Shown here piece by piece: positions 7,800-16,000 of a stretch of DNA of 64,000 bases (positions within the stretch are counted from its first letter, which is position 1; each line of letters starts with the position of its first letter). Source of the stretch: CAZNSX01 sp964575845 (GTDB taxonomy: Bacteria; UBA8248; CAZNSX01); the NCBI GenBank assembly GCA_964575845.1, contig CAZNSX010000002.1, positions 310,001 to 374,000 of the forward strand. Reading direction: 5' to 3'. Position numbers and translations under genes: made by a program. Below the pieces are notes generated by a model that worked only from the letters and a program-made list of their open reading frames with translations, did no database searches and had not been told where the DNA came from.

Positions 7800-9239
7800 T
7801 TACTCCCCGGAGGCGTGCGATTCGGTTCCCCCCATCCCGTACTCTTCCATTTTCTTTCTCAGGGTTACGCGGCTTATCCCCAGGATTCTAGCGGCCTGGG
7901 CCCGGTTTCCGTCGCTATGCATTAGGGCTCTATCGATAAGGCACCTCTCCACTAAGGATATTGCCTCATGGAAGGATGACCCTTCCATCTCTTTATAGCC
8001 CTCGAGGAGCCCCTCACACCAGGCCCTCACCGATGGGGGAAGCCCCGCTTCCGCAGCCCGGGGCAAAGCCTCTGGGAGCCCAGGCAGTGGGAAGTCTTGG
8101 GCGGTGAGCAGGGGCCCCCGGCACATGACAACGGCCCTGCGGATAAAATTCTCAAGCTCCCGAACGTTTCCGGGCCAGTCATAGGCCCTCATGGCTTCAA
8201 TGAGGGATGGTGAGATGCCGTCGACGGGCTTGCGGAACTCATGGCTGAACTTTTTTATGAAGAAATGGGCCAGGGCATCAATATCTTCTTTCCTTTCCCT
8301 GAGGGGGGGTATCTCTAGGCGGATGACATTGAGTCGGTGGTAGAGGTCTTCCCGGAAATCGCCACTTTCGATCAGAGCCTCGAGATTCTTATTGCTGGCT
8401 GCTATGATGCGCACATTCGTACGGATTACCTCACCGCCGCCCAGGCGCTCGAAGCTCCCGTCCTGAAGCACGCGGAGGACCTTGGCCTGGGTCAGCCGGG
8501 ACATGTCGCCCACCTCGTCAAGGAAGATAGTGCCGCCGCCGCACTGCTCGAACTTGCCCATGCGCCCGCTCTCAAGTGCACCCGAGAAAGCACCTCTCTC
8601 GTAGCCGAAGAGCTCACTCTCAAGCAGTGTCTCTGGAATGGCCGCGCAGTTAACGGCCAGGAAGGGCCTATCCTTGCGACGGCTATGGTGGTAAATGGCA
8701 CGGGCTACCAGCTCCTTTCCCGTGCCGCTCTCCCCAATGAGCAGCACAGTCACATCGGTTTCGGCGATCTGTCCTATGGCCTTGTAGACCTTTACCATAG
8801 AGAGACTTCGGCCCACCAGACGGTCGCTCGTGTAGTTCTCCTCGGCCTCCCAATCCAGGAGGACCGCTTCCCGCCCGAGCTCACGGACGTGAAGAGCCCT
8901 TCTCACCAGTTCCCTCACATAGCTCGTCTCAAAGGGTTTGACCAGGTAGTCGAAGGCTCCGAGCCGCATGGCCTCAATAGCCGTTTCGGTATCGCCGAAG
9001 GCCGTCATGACGATAGTGGGCAACCGGGGCTGGCACCCCTTTACCTCCTTTAGAACCTCTATTCCAGACCTTCCAGGCATACGGATATCCAGGAAGAGAA
9101 GGTCCGGCTGCTTCTCCTCGATGGCGGCGAGGCCCCCGTCGCCGTCCTCGGCCTCCAGAACCTCATACTCCTTGCCGAAGAGCCTCCGGAAGGAATAGCG
9201 GATGTTTTTATCGTCGTCTATGACCAGAAGGCGTCTCAC
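7800..9239 (-). CDS. Sigma-54-dependent response regulator (NtrC family)
   Basis: A 479-residue activator that, when phosphorylated, opens sigma-54 promoters. The receiver domain (residues 1-120) has D8-D10 and the phospho-acceptor D51. The AAA+ domain contains the Walker A GESGTGKE, the sigma-54-contacting loop GAFSGA (Thr replaced by Ser, which is tolerated) and Walker B FLDEVGD. The C-terminus ends in a Fis-type helix-turn-helix. Start: GTG 9239 has GGGAG six bases upstream and begins directly at the receiver fold; an ATG at 9287 would add 16 residues that look like kinase-gene shadow. It overlaps the kinase gene by 32 bases. The probable target is the promoter at 7631-7646. Confidence 0.9.
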   Translation of the reverse strand: MRRLLVIDDDKNIRYSFRRLFGKEYEVLEAEDGDGGLAAIEEKQPDLLFLDIRMPGRSGIEVLKEVKGCQPRLPTIVMTAFGDTETAIEAMRLGAFDYLVKPFETSYVRELVRRALHVRELGREAVLLDWEAEENYTSDRLVGRSLSMVKVYKAIGQIAETDVTVLLIGESGTGKELVARAIYHHSRRKDRPFLAVNCAAIPETLLESELFGYERGAFSGALESGRMGKFEQCGGGTIFLDEVGDMSRLTQAKVLRVLQDGSFERLGGGEVIRTNVRIIAASNKNLEALIESGDFREDLYHRLNVIRLEIPPLRERKEDIDALAHFFIKKFSHEFRKPVDGISPSLIEAMRAYDWPGNVRELENFIRRAVVMCRGPLLTAQDFPLPGLPEALPRAAEAGLPPSVRAWCEGLLEGYKEMEGSSFHEAISLVERCLIDRALMHSDGNRAQAARILGISRVTLRKKMEEYGMGGTESHASGE

Positions 9240-10707
9240 AGGCTTCTCCCAGTGGCAGGAAGACCTCCATTTCTGTGCCCGATCCATTCCCGCTCCTGGC
9301 TTTTATCTCACCCCTGTGCTCCTGGACCACCTTGAACACGATCGAAAGCCCGAGGCCCGTGCCCATCTCCTTGGTAGTGAAGAAGGGGTCAAAGACCTTG
9401 CTCATATGCTCTTGTCTGATGCCGATGCCATTGTCCTTGACCTTAAGGATGACGCCATGCCGATGCTCATCCCTCTCGGTGGAGATAACGACCGTGCCCC
9501 CGGAGGAGACCGCTTCCAGGGAGTTCATGGTGAGGTTCAGGAGAACCTGCTCGATCCCTTGGCGGTTTATTGAAATCGGGGGCAAGGATGGGTCAAGGTT
9601 GAGGGAGAGCTCCGCCCCTTTCTTCCGCGCGCTCACCTTCAGGACCGAGGCCAGCTGGCGGATGAGGGCGTTTATGTCCTCCTGGGTCAGAGTGAGCTCT
9701 GTAGGCCGGGAAAAGCTGAGGAATGAGGTGATGACGTTGTTTATGCGGTCCACCTCTTCCCGAAAAAGGGCCAGATCATCTCTTCTCAGCCGGTAGGAGC
9801 CGGCACCATCGCACTCTTCCTCTATGGTCTCCAGGAGGATTCTAACCGAGGTGAGAGGATTTTTTATCTCATGCGCGAGGCCCGCCGTGAGCCGCCCCAT
9901 GGCCGAGAGCTTCTCGGCGTGGTAGATCTGGGCCTCATTCTCGCGGATGGTCCCTATAAGGGCCCGGACGCGCTCTGTCATATCCCTGAAGGCCCGGGCC
10001 AACTCCCCTACTTCATCTCGGGAGTTGACCTCCACTTCCATTGAGAGGCTCTCCCGGCCCAGTCTGGCCACCGCCTCCCGCAGCCTTTTAAGAGGTTTAA
10101 AGATCATCCTGGAGATGAAAACTCCCGCTCCCCCGCCCACAAGAAGAAGGACTAAGCTAACAAAGAAAATGGTCCTCTTAAGAAGGGAGAGTTTTTTCTG
10201 CTTATAAGCAGGAGAAAACTCTATGGAGGCGTAACCTATCGTCGCGCCCTTCGTCTCAAGGGGCGTCGTGAGGATAAAACCCCCGTCGGGAAGCCGCCTC
10301 CGGGAAAAGCGCTCCTCAGGGTCAGGGTATAGAAGCGGGAGGAGCTTCTGAAAAAGGCTGGGATCGCTATGGGCAAGGACCCTTCCGGTCAGGGTCTGGA
10401 TGAAGGCCGCCCGAACGAGGCCCCGGTTGAAGTCCTCTTCCACGAGCTGACGGGTCATCTTGAACAGTTCCACCACATCTTCGTACAGGAAGTGGTGGGT
10501 GCTGTTGTCGGCAAGGCTCAGGACCATGTTTTTCGCCCGCCGCTCTTCCTCTTCCTCCAGGATGGTTTTCCCATGCCTGTAGAGGAGGGCTCCTGTGGCA
10601 AGGCTCCCGGCCAGGGAAAGAAATAGAATCAGGAGGGAAATCTTAAGGGACAGGCTGGATGAAAGGGCTCGCGCCTTCTCAAGAAAAGGGTTCATCCTCC
10701 CCTCCAT
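9208..10707 (-). CDS. Membrane histidine kinase (PhnD-like sensor partner)
   Basis: A 499-residue inner-membrane kinase that should phosphorylate the sigma-54 regulator encoded next. A first membrane helix (about 21-43) and a second (179-199) bracket a periplasmic domain of about 135 residues. This is followed by a HAMP linker (200-252), a HisKA dimerisation helix with phospho-acceptor H279 in GLAHEIKNP, and an ATPase domain with N, G1 (DNGIGI) and G2 (GTGLGLS) boxes. The gene starts three bases after the PhnD-like gene and overlaps the regulator gene, which indicates one transcript. The periplasmic domain is small, consistent with sensing through the separate binding protein. Confidence 0.9.
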   Translation of the reverse strand: MEGRMNPFLEKARALSSSLSLKISLLILFLSLAGSLATGALLYRHGKTILEEEEERRAKNMVLSLADNSTHHFLYEDVVELFKMTRQLVEEDFNRGLVRAAFIQTLTGRVLAHSDPSLFQKLLPLLYPDPEERFSRRRLPDGGFILTTPLETKGATIGYASIEFSPAYKQKKLSLLKRTIFFVSLVLLLVGGGAGVFISRMIFKPLKRLREAVARLGRESLSMEVEVNSRDEVGELARAFRDMTERVRALIGTIRENEAQIYHAEKLSAMGRLTAGLAHEIKNPLTSVRILLETIEEECDGAGSYRLRRDDLALFREEVDRINNVITSFLSFSRPTELTLTQEDINALIRQLASVLKVSARKKGAELSLNLDPSLPPISINRQGIEQVLLNLTMNSLEAVSSGGTVVISTERDEHRHGVILKVKDNGIGIRQEHMSKVFDPFFTTKEMGTGLGLSIVFKVVQEHRGEIKARSGNGSGTEMEVFLPLGEACETPSGHRRR

Positions 10708-10710
10708 CCC

Positions 10711-11637
10711 TCAACGGCCTTCCCCCCTAAAAGCCATAGAATTGGGTGCCTGAAAGAAGGCCTTCGCGCTCTCGTAAAGGTCAGGCCTCGGCTTCTCGAA
10801 ACGGTCGATGTGCAGGTGGGAGAGGACCTTCTTTCCCTCAGGATCAAGATGCATGCCCGTTAGGGCCGCTACTACTCTCTCTCGAAAAGAGGGCTCCGCG
10901 CCAGGGGACATCACCAGGGGAGGGATGCCGAAAGGAGACGACCGGTGGATGACCTTAAGGGCCCTTGTCAGGGATGGCCGGCTGGCCGCGAGCTGTTCCC
11001 ATACGAGGCTGTCTACTGCGGCCCCATCGGCAAGGCCCATCGTCACGGCCTCGATTGAGCGGTCATGGCTATGTGTGAAGAAGTAGTAAGAGAAAAAACG
11101 CTCGAGTTTCTCACCCATGGATAGCAGCAGCCTCTCGGGGTAGAGCTTTCCGGTGAGGGAGAGCTCATCGACCAGGCCAAAGCGCTTGCGCCAGAGCCCC
11201 ATGATGTCCTTTATCCCCGAATCCTTCCGGACGATGATGTAGGAGCGATAGTGGTCCCTTCCCCTCACTATGGGGACCAATAGAGCTCGAATTCCCCTCC
11301 CCTCCAGCTCCAGGTAGGGTCCCGTACAGACGAAAGCAAGGTCGACCTGCCCGCGCAGGATGAGGTCGTTGACATCTCCGTAAGTCTTTCTCTGGATGAG
11401 GCGGGCTTTCTTGCCGAGGGCCTTGGCCAGGAACTTAGCAAGCTCCCCATAATAGACCAGCGATTCCTCTGCCGAGATCATCGAGCCTACAGCAAAATTA
11501 AGGGTATCTTTCCCGGGGGAAGGAAAGAAGCTTATGAGGGACTGTTCCCTTGCCCCAGGCTCCTGAGCCTGGGCTCCCCACCAAGGGAGGGGCCAGAAGG
11601 AGAGGGTCGCGATAAGGATCAGGGCCACCATTCTCAT
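10711..11637 (-). CDS. PhnD-like periplasmic binding protein, likely sensor component
   Basis: A 308-residue exported protein of the phosphate/phosphite/phosphonate binding family (type-2 periplasmic fold). It has a signal peptide (residues 1-25, ending near AQAQ), then FAVGSMISAEESLVYY, a VDLAFVCTGPY strand and a DGAAVDSLVWEQL segment typical of PhnD. No ABC permease or ATPase lies beside it; a kinase and a sigma-54 regulator follow with gaps of three bases and an overlap. Known cousins in this context are AioX and the sensor domain of TtrS, which bind arsenite and tetrathionate. By analogy it detects the substrate of the adjacent molybdoenzyme; the ligand itself is not evident. Confidence 0.85.
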   Translation of the reverse strand: MRMVALILIATLSFWPLPWWGAQAQEPGAREQSLISFFPSPGKDTLNFAVGSMISAEESLVYYGELAKFLAKALGKKARLIQRKTYGDVNDLILRGQVDLAFVCTGPYLELEGRGIRALLVPIVRGRDHYRSYIIVRKDSGIKDIMGLWRKRFGLVDELSLTGKLYPERLLLSMGEKLERFFSYYFFTHSHDRSIEAVTMGLADGAAVDSLVWEQLAASRPSLTRALKVIHRSSPFGIPPLVMSPGAEPSFRERVVAALTGMHLDPEGKKVLSHLHIDRFEKPRPDLYESAKAFFQAPNSMAFRGEGR

Positions 11638-11767
11638 CTACCGGGTCCTCCGGGGGGCAAGCGGCTTGCGGTCTGATTTGGAGGGCTAAGAACTTTTATC
11701 ATTTACAGATTTACATTTAAGCAGGATTCCGTCAACACAAAATCCTGGCCGCCGGCTCTCGAAAGGG

Positions 11768-12136
11768 TTATCTTGGTGCTGGCACGACGTTTTCCTTGCG
11801 CACCCAGCCTTCGAGCCCATCTGGGAGTCTGACCTTGATCCAGAGAACCTCCTCCCTGCCGTAGTTCTCAAGGCCTAGCTTCCTTCGCAGGCGCTCCCTG
11901 AAGGCGAGGCTTTCGGTGGCAAGGTGAAGAGCAGGGGTGCCGCTCGGGACTTGGGCCTTAAGGATGGCTCCCATCAGAGGGCCACCGGGCTCGCTCCAGA
12001 GCTGAACGGGGACTTCCCGCGGGTTCACGAGGTCGGACCTCTCCACCGCCTTAAGGATGACGCTCTGGGAGAAAGCTGGAGAGAAGAAGCCCAGGATGAA
12101 GGAAAGGGTGACGATCGCCAGGAGACCTCTTGACAT
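11768..12136 (-). CDS. Secreted SH3-like domain protein
   Basis: A 122-residue exported protein of unknown role. Residues 1-24 form a signal peptide (SRGLLAIVTLSFILGFFSPAFS). The rest is a single bacterial SH3-like fold ending in EVLWIKVRLPDGLEGWVRKE, a pattern typical of domains that bind peptidoglycan or other periplasmic partners. Start: ATG 12136 has AGGAG seven bases upstream; a longer reading from 12166 would overlap the LysR gene. It follows the LysR gene by 17 bases and may share its mRNA. The region 11638-11767 downstream has an A+T-rich patch with TTGACG (minus strand, near 11735) that could be a promoter for the sensor-kinase operon. Confidence 0.72.
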   Translation of the reverse strand: MSRGLLAIVTLSFILGFFSPAFSQSVILKAVERSDLVNPREVPVQLWSEPGGPLMGAILKAQVPSGTPALHLATESLAFRERLRRKLGLENYGREEVLWIKVRLPDGLEGWVRKENVVPAPR

Positions 12137-12153
12137 ATTATGCTCCTTTGGAA

Positions 12154-13047
12154 TCAGCTTTCCCACTGGAGCAGGAACTCCCTAAAAGCTTTGCAAAGTG
12201 GAGTAAAGCTTCGGCCCTTGTGGGAGACTACGTGGAAATCCCTCCTCAGCTCCACTCCCTCTATAGCCACCTCCACCAGGGACCCCGAGCGGAGGTCTTC
12301 CTCGACAGCTACCCTAGAGATAATGGCGGCCCCCAGGCCCGCCCTCAGGGCATTGCGCACGGATTCGGTCCCCCCCATCTCGGCCACCACCTTGAGTTGG
12401 TCGGCCTCCACCCCCACTTCCCTAAGCTTCCCCTCGGTCACGGTCCTGGTGCCTGAGCCCAGCTCCCGCCGTATGAAACTCCCTTCGAGGAGTTGCTTGG
12501 GCTCTATGCGCCTTCGGCCCGCCCAAGGGTGGGAAGGAGGCACCGCGAGGATGAGCTCGTCCTCGGTGAAATTTCCGTACTCCAGCCGGCCCTCATAGAG
12601 CTTAGCCCCGATTACCCCGAGCTCGAAATCTCCATTCAAGACCCCCTCGGCCACCTGCTGGGTGTCTCTTATTGCTACCGAAATTAGCGCCTCAGGGTGG
12701 TTCCCTCTAAATTGGCCCACGACTCCTGGAAGAAGGTAGCCCCCGGGAATGGTGCTGGCGCCCACCAGAAGGGAGCCCCCAATAACTCCCAGGTACTCCT
12801 CTATGGCCCCCATGGCCTCGGCCCTGACCTCCAGGATGCGCTTGGCGTAGTCATAGAGAACCCGACCGGCTTTGGTCATGGAGACTTCGCGGCCGAGCCG
12901 GTCGAAGAGCTTAACCCCGAGAAAGGCCTCAAGGCTCTGAATGTGGCCGCTGGCCGTGGGCTGGCTGAGATAGACCGCCCGCGCGGCCTTGGAGAAACTC
13001 TTGAGGTCGGCCACCTTGCAAAAGATCTCCAACTGGCGGATGTCCAC
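12154..13047 (-). CDS. LysR-family transcriptional regulator
   Basis: A 297-residue DNA-binding regulator. The winged helix-turn-helix fills residues 1-60 (FSKAARAVYLSQPTASGHI is the recognition region), followed by the linker helix and a two-lobed effector domain (about 90-295) beginning LLVGASTIPGGYLLP, similar to CysB/CysL-type regulators. The GTG start at 13047 has AAGGGTG nine bases upstream. The only gene co-directional and close downstream is the SH3-like protein; no metabolic gene is divergent next to it (a tRNA is), so the regulon is unknown. Confidence 0.9.
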   Translation of the reverse strand: MDIRQLEIFCKVADLKSFSKAARAVYLSQPTASGHIQSLEAFLGVKLFDRLGREVSMTKAGRVLYDYAKRILEVRAEAMGAIEEYLGVIGGSLLVGASTIPGGYLLPGVVGQFRGNHPEALISVAIRDTQQVAEGVLNGDFELGVIGAKLYEGRLEYGNFTEDELILAVPPSHPWAGRRRIEPKQLLEGSFIRRELGSGTRTVTEGKLREVGVEADQLKVVAEMGGTESVRNALRAGLGAAIISRVAVEEDLRSGSLVEVAIEGVELRRDFHVVSHKGRSFTPLCKAFREFLLQWES

Positions 13048-13204
13048 GGCCAGAACACCCTTCTCCCGTGAAGCAAAGGAGATGCAAACTGATTATGGGA
13101 GGCCCAACCTTATATTCGAGTGGTTGAAACATTAGAATTATAAGGAATTTGCAGTCTCATTTCAATCCGAATTACCAGAGGCATGATATCTCATGAGCGG
13201 ATGC

Positions 13205-13233
13205 TTGACGCAGGCCCTGAAATAGATTAAGAA
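13205..13233 (+). promoter_or_regulatory. Candidate promoter for tRNA-Arg
   Basis: TTGACG (13205-13210) is followed after 17 bases by TAAGAA (13228-13233), about 17 bases before the mature tRNA 5' end. The -35 is good and the -10 weak, but the position fits a tRNA promoter with a short leader. Confidence 0.4.
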
Positions 13234-13249
13234 TAGGAAAGCTAGAGGT

Positions 13250-13326
13250 GGGCGATTAGCTCAGTTGGATAGAGCGTCGGCCTCCGGAGCCGAAGGTCGC
13301 AGGTTCGAATCCTGCATCGCCTACCA
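13250..13326 (+). tRNA. tRNA-Arg (anticodon CCG)
   Basis: A 77-base cloverleaf. Acceptor arms GGGCGAT (13250-13256) and ATCGCCT (13316-13322) pair over 7 bp with one G-U. A D arm with GCTCAGTTGGATAGAGC, an anticodon stem TCGGC/GCCGA enclosing CTCCGGA (anticodon CCG, reading CGG) and a T arm with GGTTCGAATCC all follow. The CCA end is encoded (13324-13326). Confidence 0.97.
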
Positions 13327-13333
13327 GAAATAA

Positions 13334-13368
13334 AAAGGGGCCCTATGGAAGAAGGTCGGGGTCCCTTT
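13334..13368 (+). terminator. Hairpin after tRNA-Arg
   Basis: AAAGGGGCCC (13334-13343) pairs with GGG-G-TCCCTTT (13358-13368) through a 10-bp stem with one bulge and one G-U. It sits eight bases after the tRNA CCA. Only a short T-run (TTTAT) follows, so it may act as a terminator or a processing stem ahead of dtd. Confidence 0.5.
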
Positions 13369-13408
13369 ATAGCATTGGTAGTGGGTTGATGACTCAGGAG
13401 GGGAAGCA

Positions 13409-13858
13409 TTGCGCGCCTTGATCCAGAGGGTCAGGAGGGCTGAGGTGAGGGTGGAGGGCCAGGTGCGGGGCAGGATAGGCGCCGGGCTATTGACCCTTCT
13501 GGGGGTCGCCGCGGAAGACACATCTGAAGACTCCTGCTACCTGGCAACCAAGGTCGTGCAGCTCCGCATCTTTGAGGATGAGGAGGGGAAGCTGAACCGC
13601 TCCCTCCTGGAGGTGGGGGGCTCGATGCTCATCATCTCTCAATTCACCCTCTACGGGGACTGCCGAAAGGGGAGGCGGCCATCTTTCACCCGAGCGGCCC
13701 GGCCCGAGGGCGCGAGAGAGCTCTATGATGCTTTCTGCCGGGAGGCGGAGGCCCTGGGAGTGCGGGTTGCGCGAGGGGAGTTCGGTGCGATGATGGAGGT
13801 GGAGCTTGTGAACTGGGGCCCCGTGACGCTCATGCTGGATAGCCGGGGGGAGTTCTGA
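13409..13858 (+). CDS. dtd: D-aminoacyl-tRNA deacylase
   Basis: A 149-residue homodimeric cytoplasmic enzyme that removes D-amino acids mistakenly attached to tRNA. It carries both family signatures: SQFTLYGD around residue 77, which contributes the active site, and the NWGPVT segment near the C-terminus, matching the Gly-cisPro-type NxGPxT region. The length equals the typical family size. Translation starts at TTG 13409 with AGGAGGGG eight bases upstream; no better start is available. It is followed after six bases by the TIGR02757 gene, so the two are co-transcribed. Confidence 0.95.
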   Translation: MRALIQRVRRAEVRVEGQVRGRIGAGLLTLLGVAAEDTSEDSCYLATKVVQLRIFEDEEGKLNRSLLEVGGSMLIISQFTLYGDCRKGRRPSFTRAARPEGARELYDAFCREAEALGVRVARGEFGAMMEVELVNWGPVTLMLDSRGEF

Positions 13859-13864
13859 GGCGCG

Positions 13865-14755
13865 ATGGCCAGGCCCTCCTTGAAGGAGCTCAAGGCCCGG
13901 CTCGATGAGCTCTATCGGAACTATAATCACAGCTTTCTCCCCACAGACCCCCTTCATCTCGTTCACCATTACCGGGAGCCCCAGGACCAGGAGGTGGTGG
14001 GCCTGCTTTCGGCCTGCCTCGCCTTCGGCCGGGCCGACATCATTTCGGCGAATGCCAGGGCTCTGCTTGAGGCCATGGACCGAAGCCCCTTCTCCTTTTT
14101 CATGGGATTCAATCCTGAGCGAGACGGCGGGCTCTTAAGTGGCTTTCGCTACAGGTGGCTCCGGGGAGGGGACATTGCCTGCTTTATTCATCTGGTGAAG
14201 CAGGCCCTGGAGAAGGAGGGCACGCTAGAGGGCTTCTTTCTTAAGGGCTATGATGAGCGTCAGGAGAGCATCCGCCCTGCCATGGCCTCCTTTGTGGAGA
14301 GGCTCCTCGGTCTTGACCCGGGGCCCTTCTATGGAGGGCCTCCCCTTCCCAAGCAAGCTGGCGTGAGATATCTTCTTCCTTCCCCTTCGGGGGGAAGCCC
14401 CTGCAAGCGCCTGAACCTCTACCTGAGGTGGATGGTGAGGCGGGGGGACAGGATTGACCTCGGCCTCTGGCTTCGGGTCTCGCCCAGAAAGCTCATCATC
14501 CCCCTTGATGTGCACGTTTCGCGTATCTCCCGGCGCATAGGGCTCACAAGGCTCAAGACCCCCTCCTGGCGCATGGCCGAAGATATAACCCGCAGCCTCC
14601 GCCGCCTGGACCCTGAAGACCCCGTAAAATATGACTTCGCCATCTGCCGTCTGGGGATACTGGAGCGCTGCAAGAAGGTGCAGAGGAGCGCGCTCTGCCG
14701 TGAGTGTGAGCTTAGGGGACTCTGCCTTGAGGAGGAGGTCAGGCCCTCGCCATGA
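13865..14755 (+). CDS. TIGR02757 (DUF2400) family protein
   Basis: A 296-residue cytoplasmic protein of a conserved family without an assigned function. Diagnostic segments are LSACLAFGR near residue 50, LLPSPSGGSPCKRLNLYLRW in the middle, LIIPLDVHVSR, and DPVKYDFAICRLGI near the C-terminus. The last 30 residues hold four cysteines (CKKVQ, CREC, GLC) that could form an iron-sulfur site resembling those of helix-hairpin-helix DNA glycosylases; that is an inference from spacing. It starts six bases after dtd and overlaps the convergent UPF0261 gene by 17 bases. Confidence 0.87.
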   Translation: MARPSLKELKARLDELYRNYNHSFLPTDPLHLVHHYREPQDQEVVGLLSACLAFGRADIISANARALLEAMDRSPFSFFMGFNPERDGGLLSGFRYRWLRGGDIACFIHLVKQALEKEGTLEGFFLKGYDERQESIRPAMASFVERLLGLDPGPFYGGPPLPKQAGVRYLLPSPSGGSPCKRLNLYLRWMVRRGDRIDLGLWLRVSPRKLIIPLDVHVSRISRRIGLTRLKTPSWRMAEDITRSLRRLDPEDPVKYDFAICRLGILERCKKVQRSALCRECELRGLCLEEEVRPSP

Positions 14756-15989
14756 GCTCTTCCAAAGTCTCTACGGCTCTCTCTGCAAATGCCGGGTCGT
14801 TTATGTGGGCATCCACCCGAAGGAGCTTTACCTTCGAGGCGTCCAGGAGAGCTTCGAGCCTCTTTAGGAATTCCTGGTTCGCCTCTGGGTCATGCCAGGG
14901 CACGTGGGCCTTCCCCTCATAGCTCACCGCCTGGATGCCGCCAGCGCGATCAAGGTAGGAGAAGCCCCTTAAGGGGATGAGGACTGCTGTGGCGCTCCGG
15001 GCCCGATTGAGTTTGCGGGCGAACTCCTCCCCGAGCAGTACGCTCTGCTCAATATTTGTCCTCATGAGAGTTATCTCTGGCGTATACCTGAAAAAAGCGC
15101 TGCCGGAGAAGCGCAAGGGAACAGTTTCGGGGGCCCCGAAGTTCATGACGTCAATGGCGCCTGGGATCACCACCTGGGGGACGCCCATCTCCCCCGCTGC
15201 CTCAAGCCTTCGCGGCCCTGCGCTAAAGATGCCGCCCACAAGCTCATCGGCAAGCTCCGAGGTAGTGATGTCCAGAACCCCTTGAACCTCCCCTTCTCTC
15301 ACCACCTCCTCAAGGCCCATCCCCCCGGCGCCCGAGGAATGAAACTGCATGGCCTCGTAACCGCGCCCGCCAAGAAGCTCGGTCGCTCGCCTCACGCAGG
15401 GCTCGGTCACGGCGAAGGTGGAGATGGCTATTAGGGGCTTTTGCTCCCTCTCCTCGGGGTACTCCAGGCGGGCCATGCCGGCAAGGGCGGCGGCCGCGTT
15501 GCAGAGGATGCGCCGGATCATCCGGTTAAGCGCGATATCCCCAACCGAGTGCATCATAGTTATGTCCTTGGGGCCGACATAGGGACGGGTGTTTCCGGAA
15601 GCAATGCAAGAAACCATGAGCTTTGGAAAACCTATGGGGAAGGCCTGCATGATGTCACAGGCCATGCCCGTCCCGTTGCCCCCGCCAAAAGCGATGCAGC
15701 CCCTTATCTTTCTCTGAGCCAGGAGGCGCGAGGCGATGCGCCTTCCTCCCTTGACCATGAAGGGCCTGGCTCCAAGCTTTGTCTCCCCCTGCACTCTGCT
15801 GAAATCGACCCCAGCCTCACGGGCCACCTCGAGAGCGCTGAAATCCTGCTCAAATTCCGGACAGCACTCCTTGCAGCTTATATCCAGAGTGACGGGCGTG
15901 AGCCCGTGGGCCAGGAGGCACTCCCTCAAAAAGTCAAAAACTTCCCCCTTGGAATCCAGCGTGCAGATGACGAGAACCCCTTCCCCCAT
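14739..15989 (-). CDS. UPF0261 / Tm-1 N-terminal-like ATP-binding protein
   Basis: A 416-residue protein of the UPF0261 family. Its plant relative forms the N-terminal domain of Tm-1, the tomato tobamovirus-resistance protein. Recognisable segments include TLDSKGEVFDFLRE at the start, a glycine-rich FGGGNGTGMA nucleotide-binding loop and a HSSGAGGMGLE stretch in the second half. It follows the PEP-hydrolase-like gene by 11 bases, and the two proteins together cover the domain content of Tm-1. The bacterial role is unknown. The 3' end overlaps the convergent TIGR02757 gene by 17 bases. Confidence 0.9.
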   Translation of the reverse strand: MGEGVLVICTLDSKGEVFDFLRECLLAHGLTPVTLDISCKECCPEFEQDFSALEVAREAGVDFSRVQGETKLGARPFMVKGGRRIASRLLAQRKIRGCIAFGGGNGTGMACDIMQAFPIGFPKLMVSCIASGNTRPYVGPKDITMMHSVGDIALNRMIRRILCNAAAALAGMARLEYPEEREQKPLIAISTFAVTEPCVRRATELLGGRGYEAMQFHSSGAGGMGLEEVVREGEVQGVLDITTSELADELVGGIFSAGPRRLEAAGEMGVPQVVIPGAIDVMNFGAPETVPLRFSGSAFFRYTPEITLMRTNIEQSVLLGEEFARKLNRARSATAVLIPLRGFSYLDRAGGIQAVSYEGKAHVPWHDPEANQEFLKRLEALLDASKVKLLRVDAHINDPAFAERAVETLEELMARA

Positions 15990-16000
15990 CGCCTTTCCCC

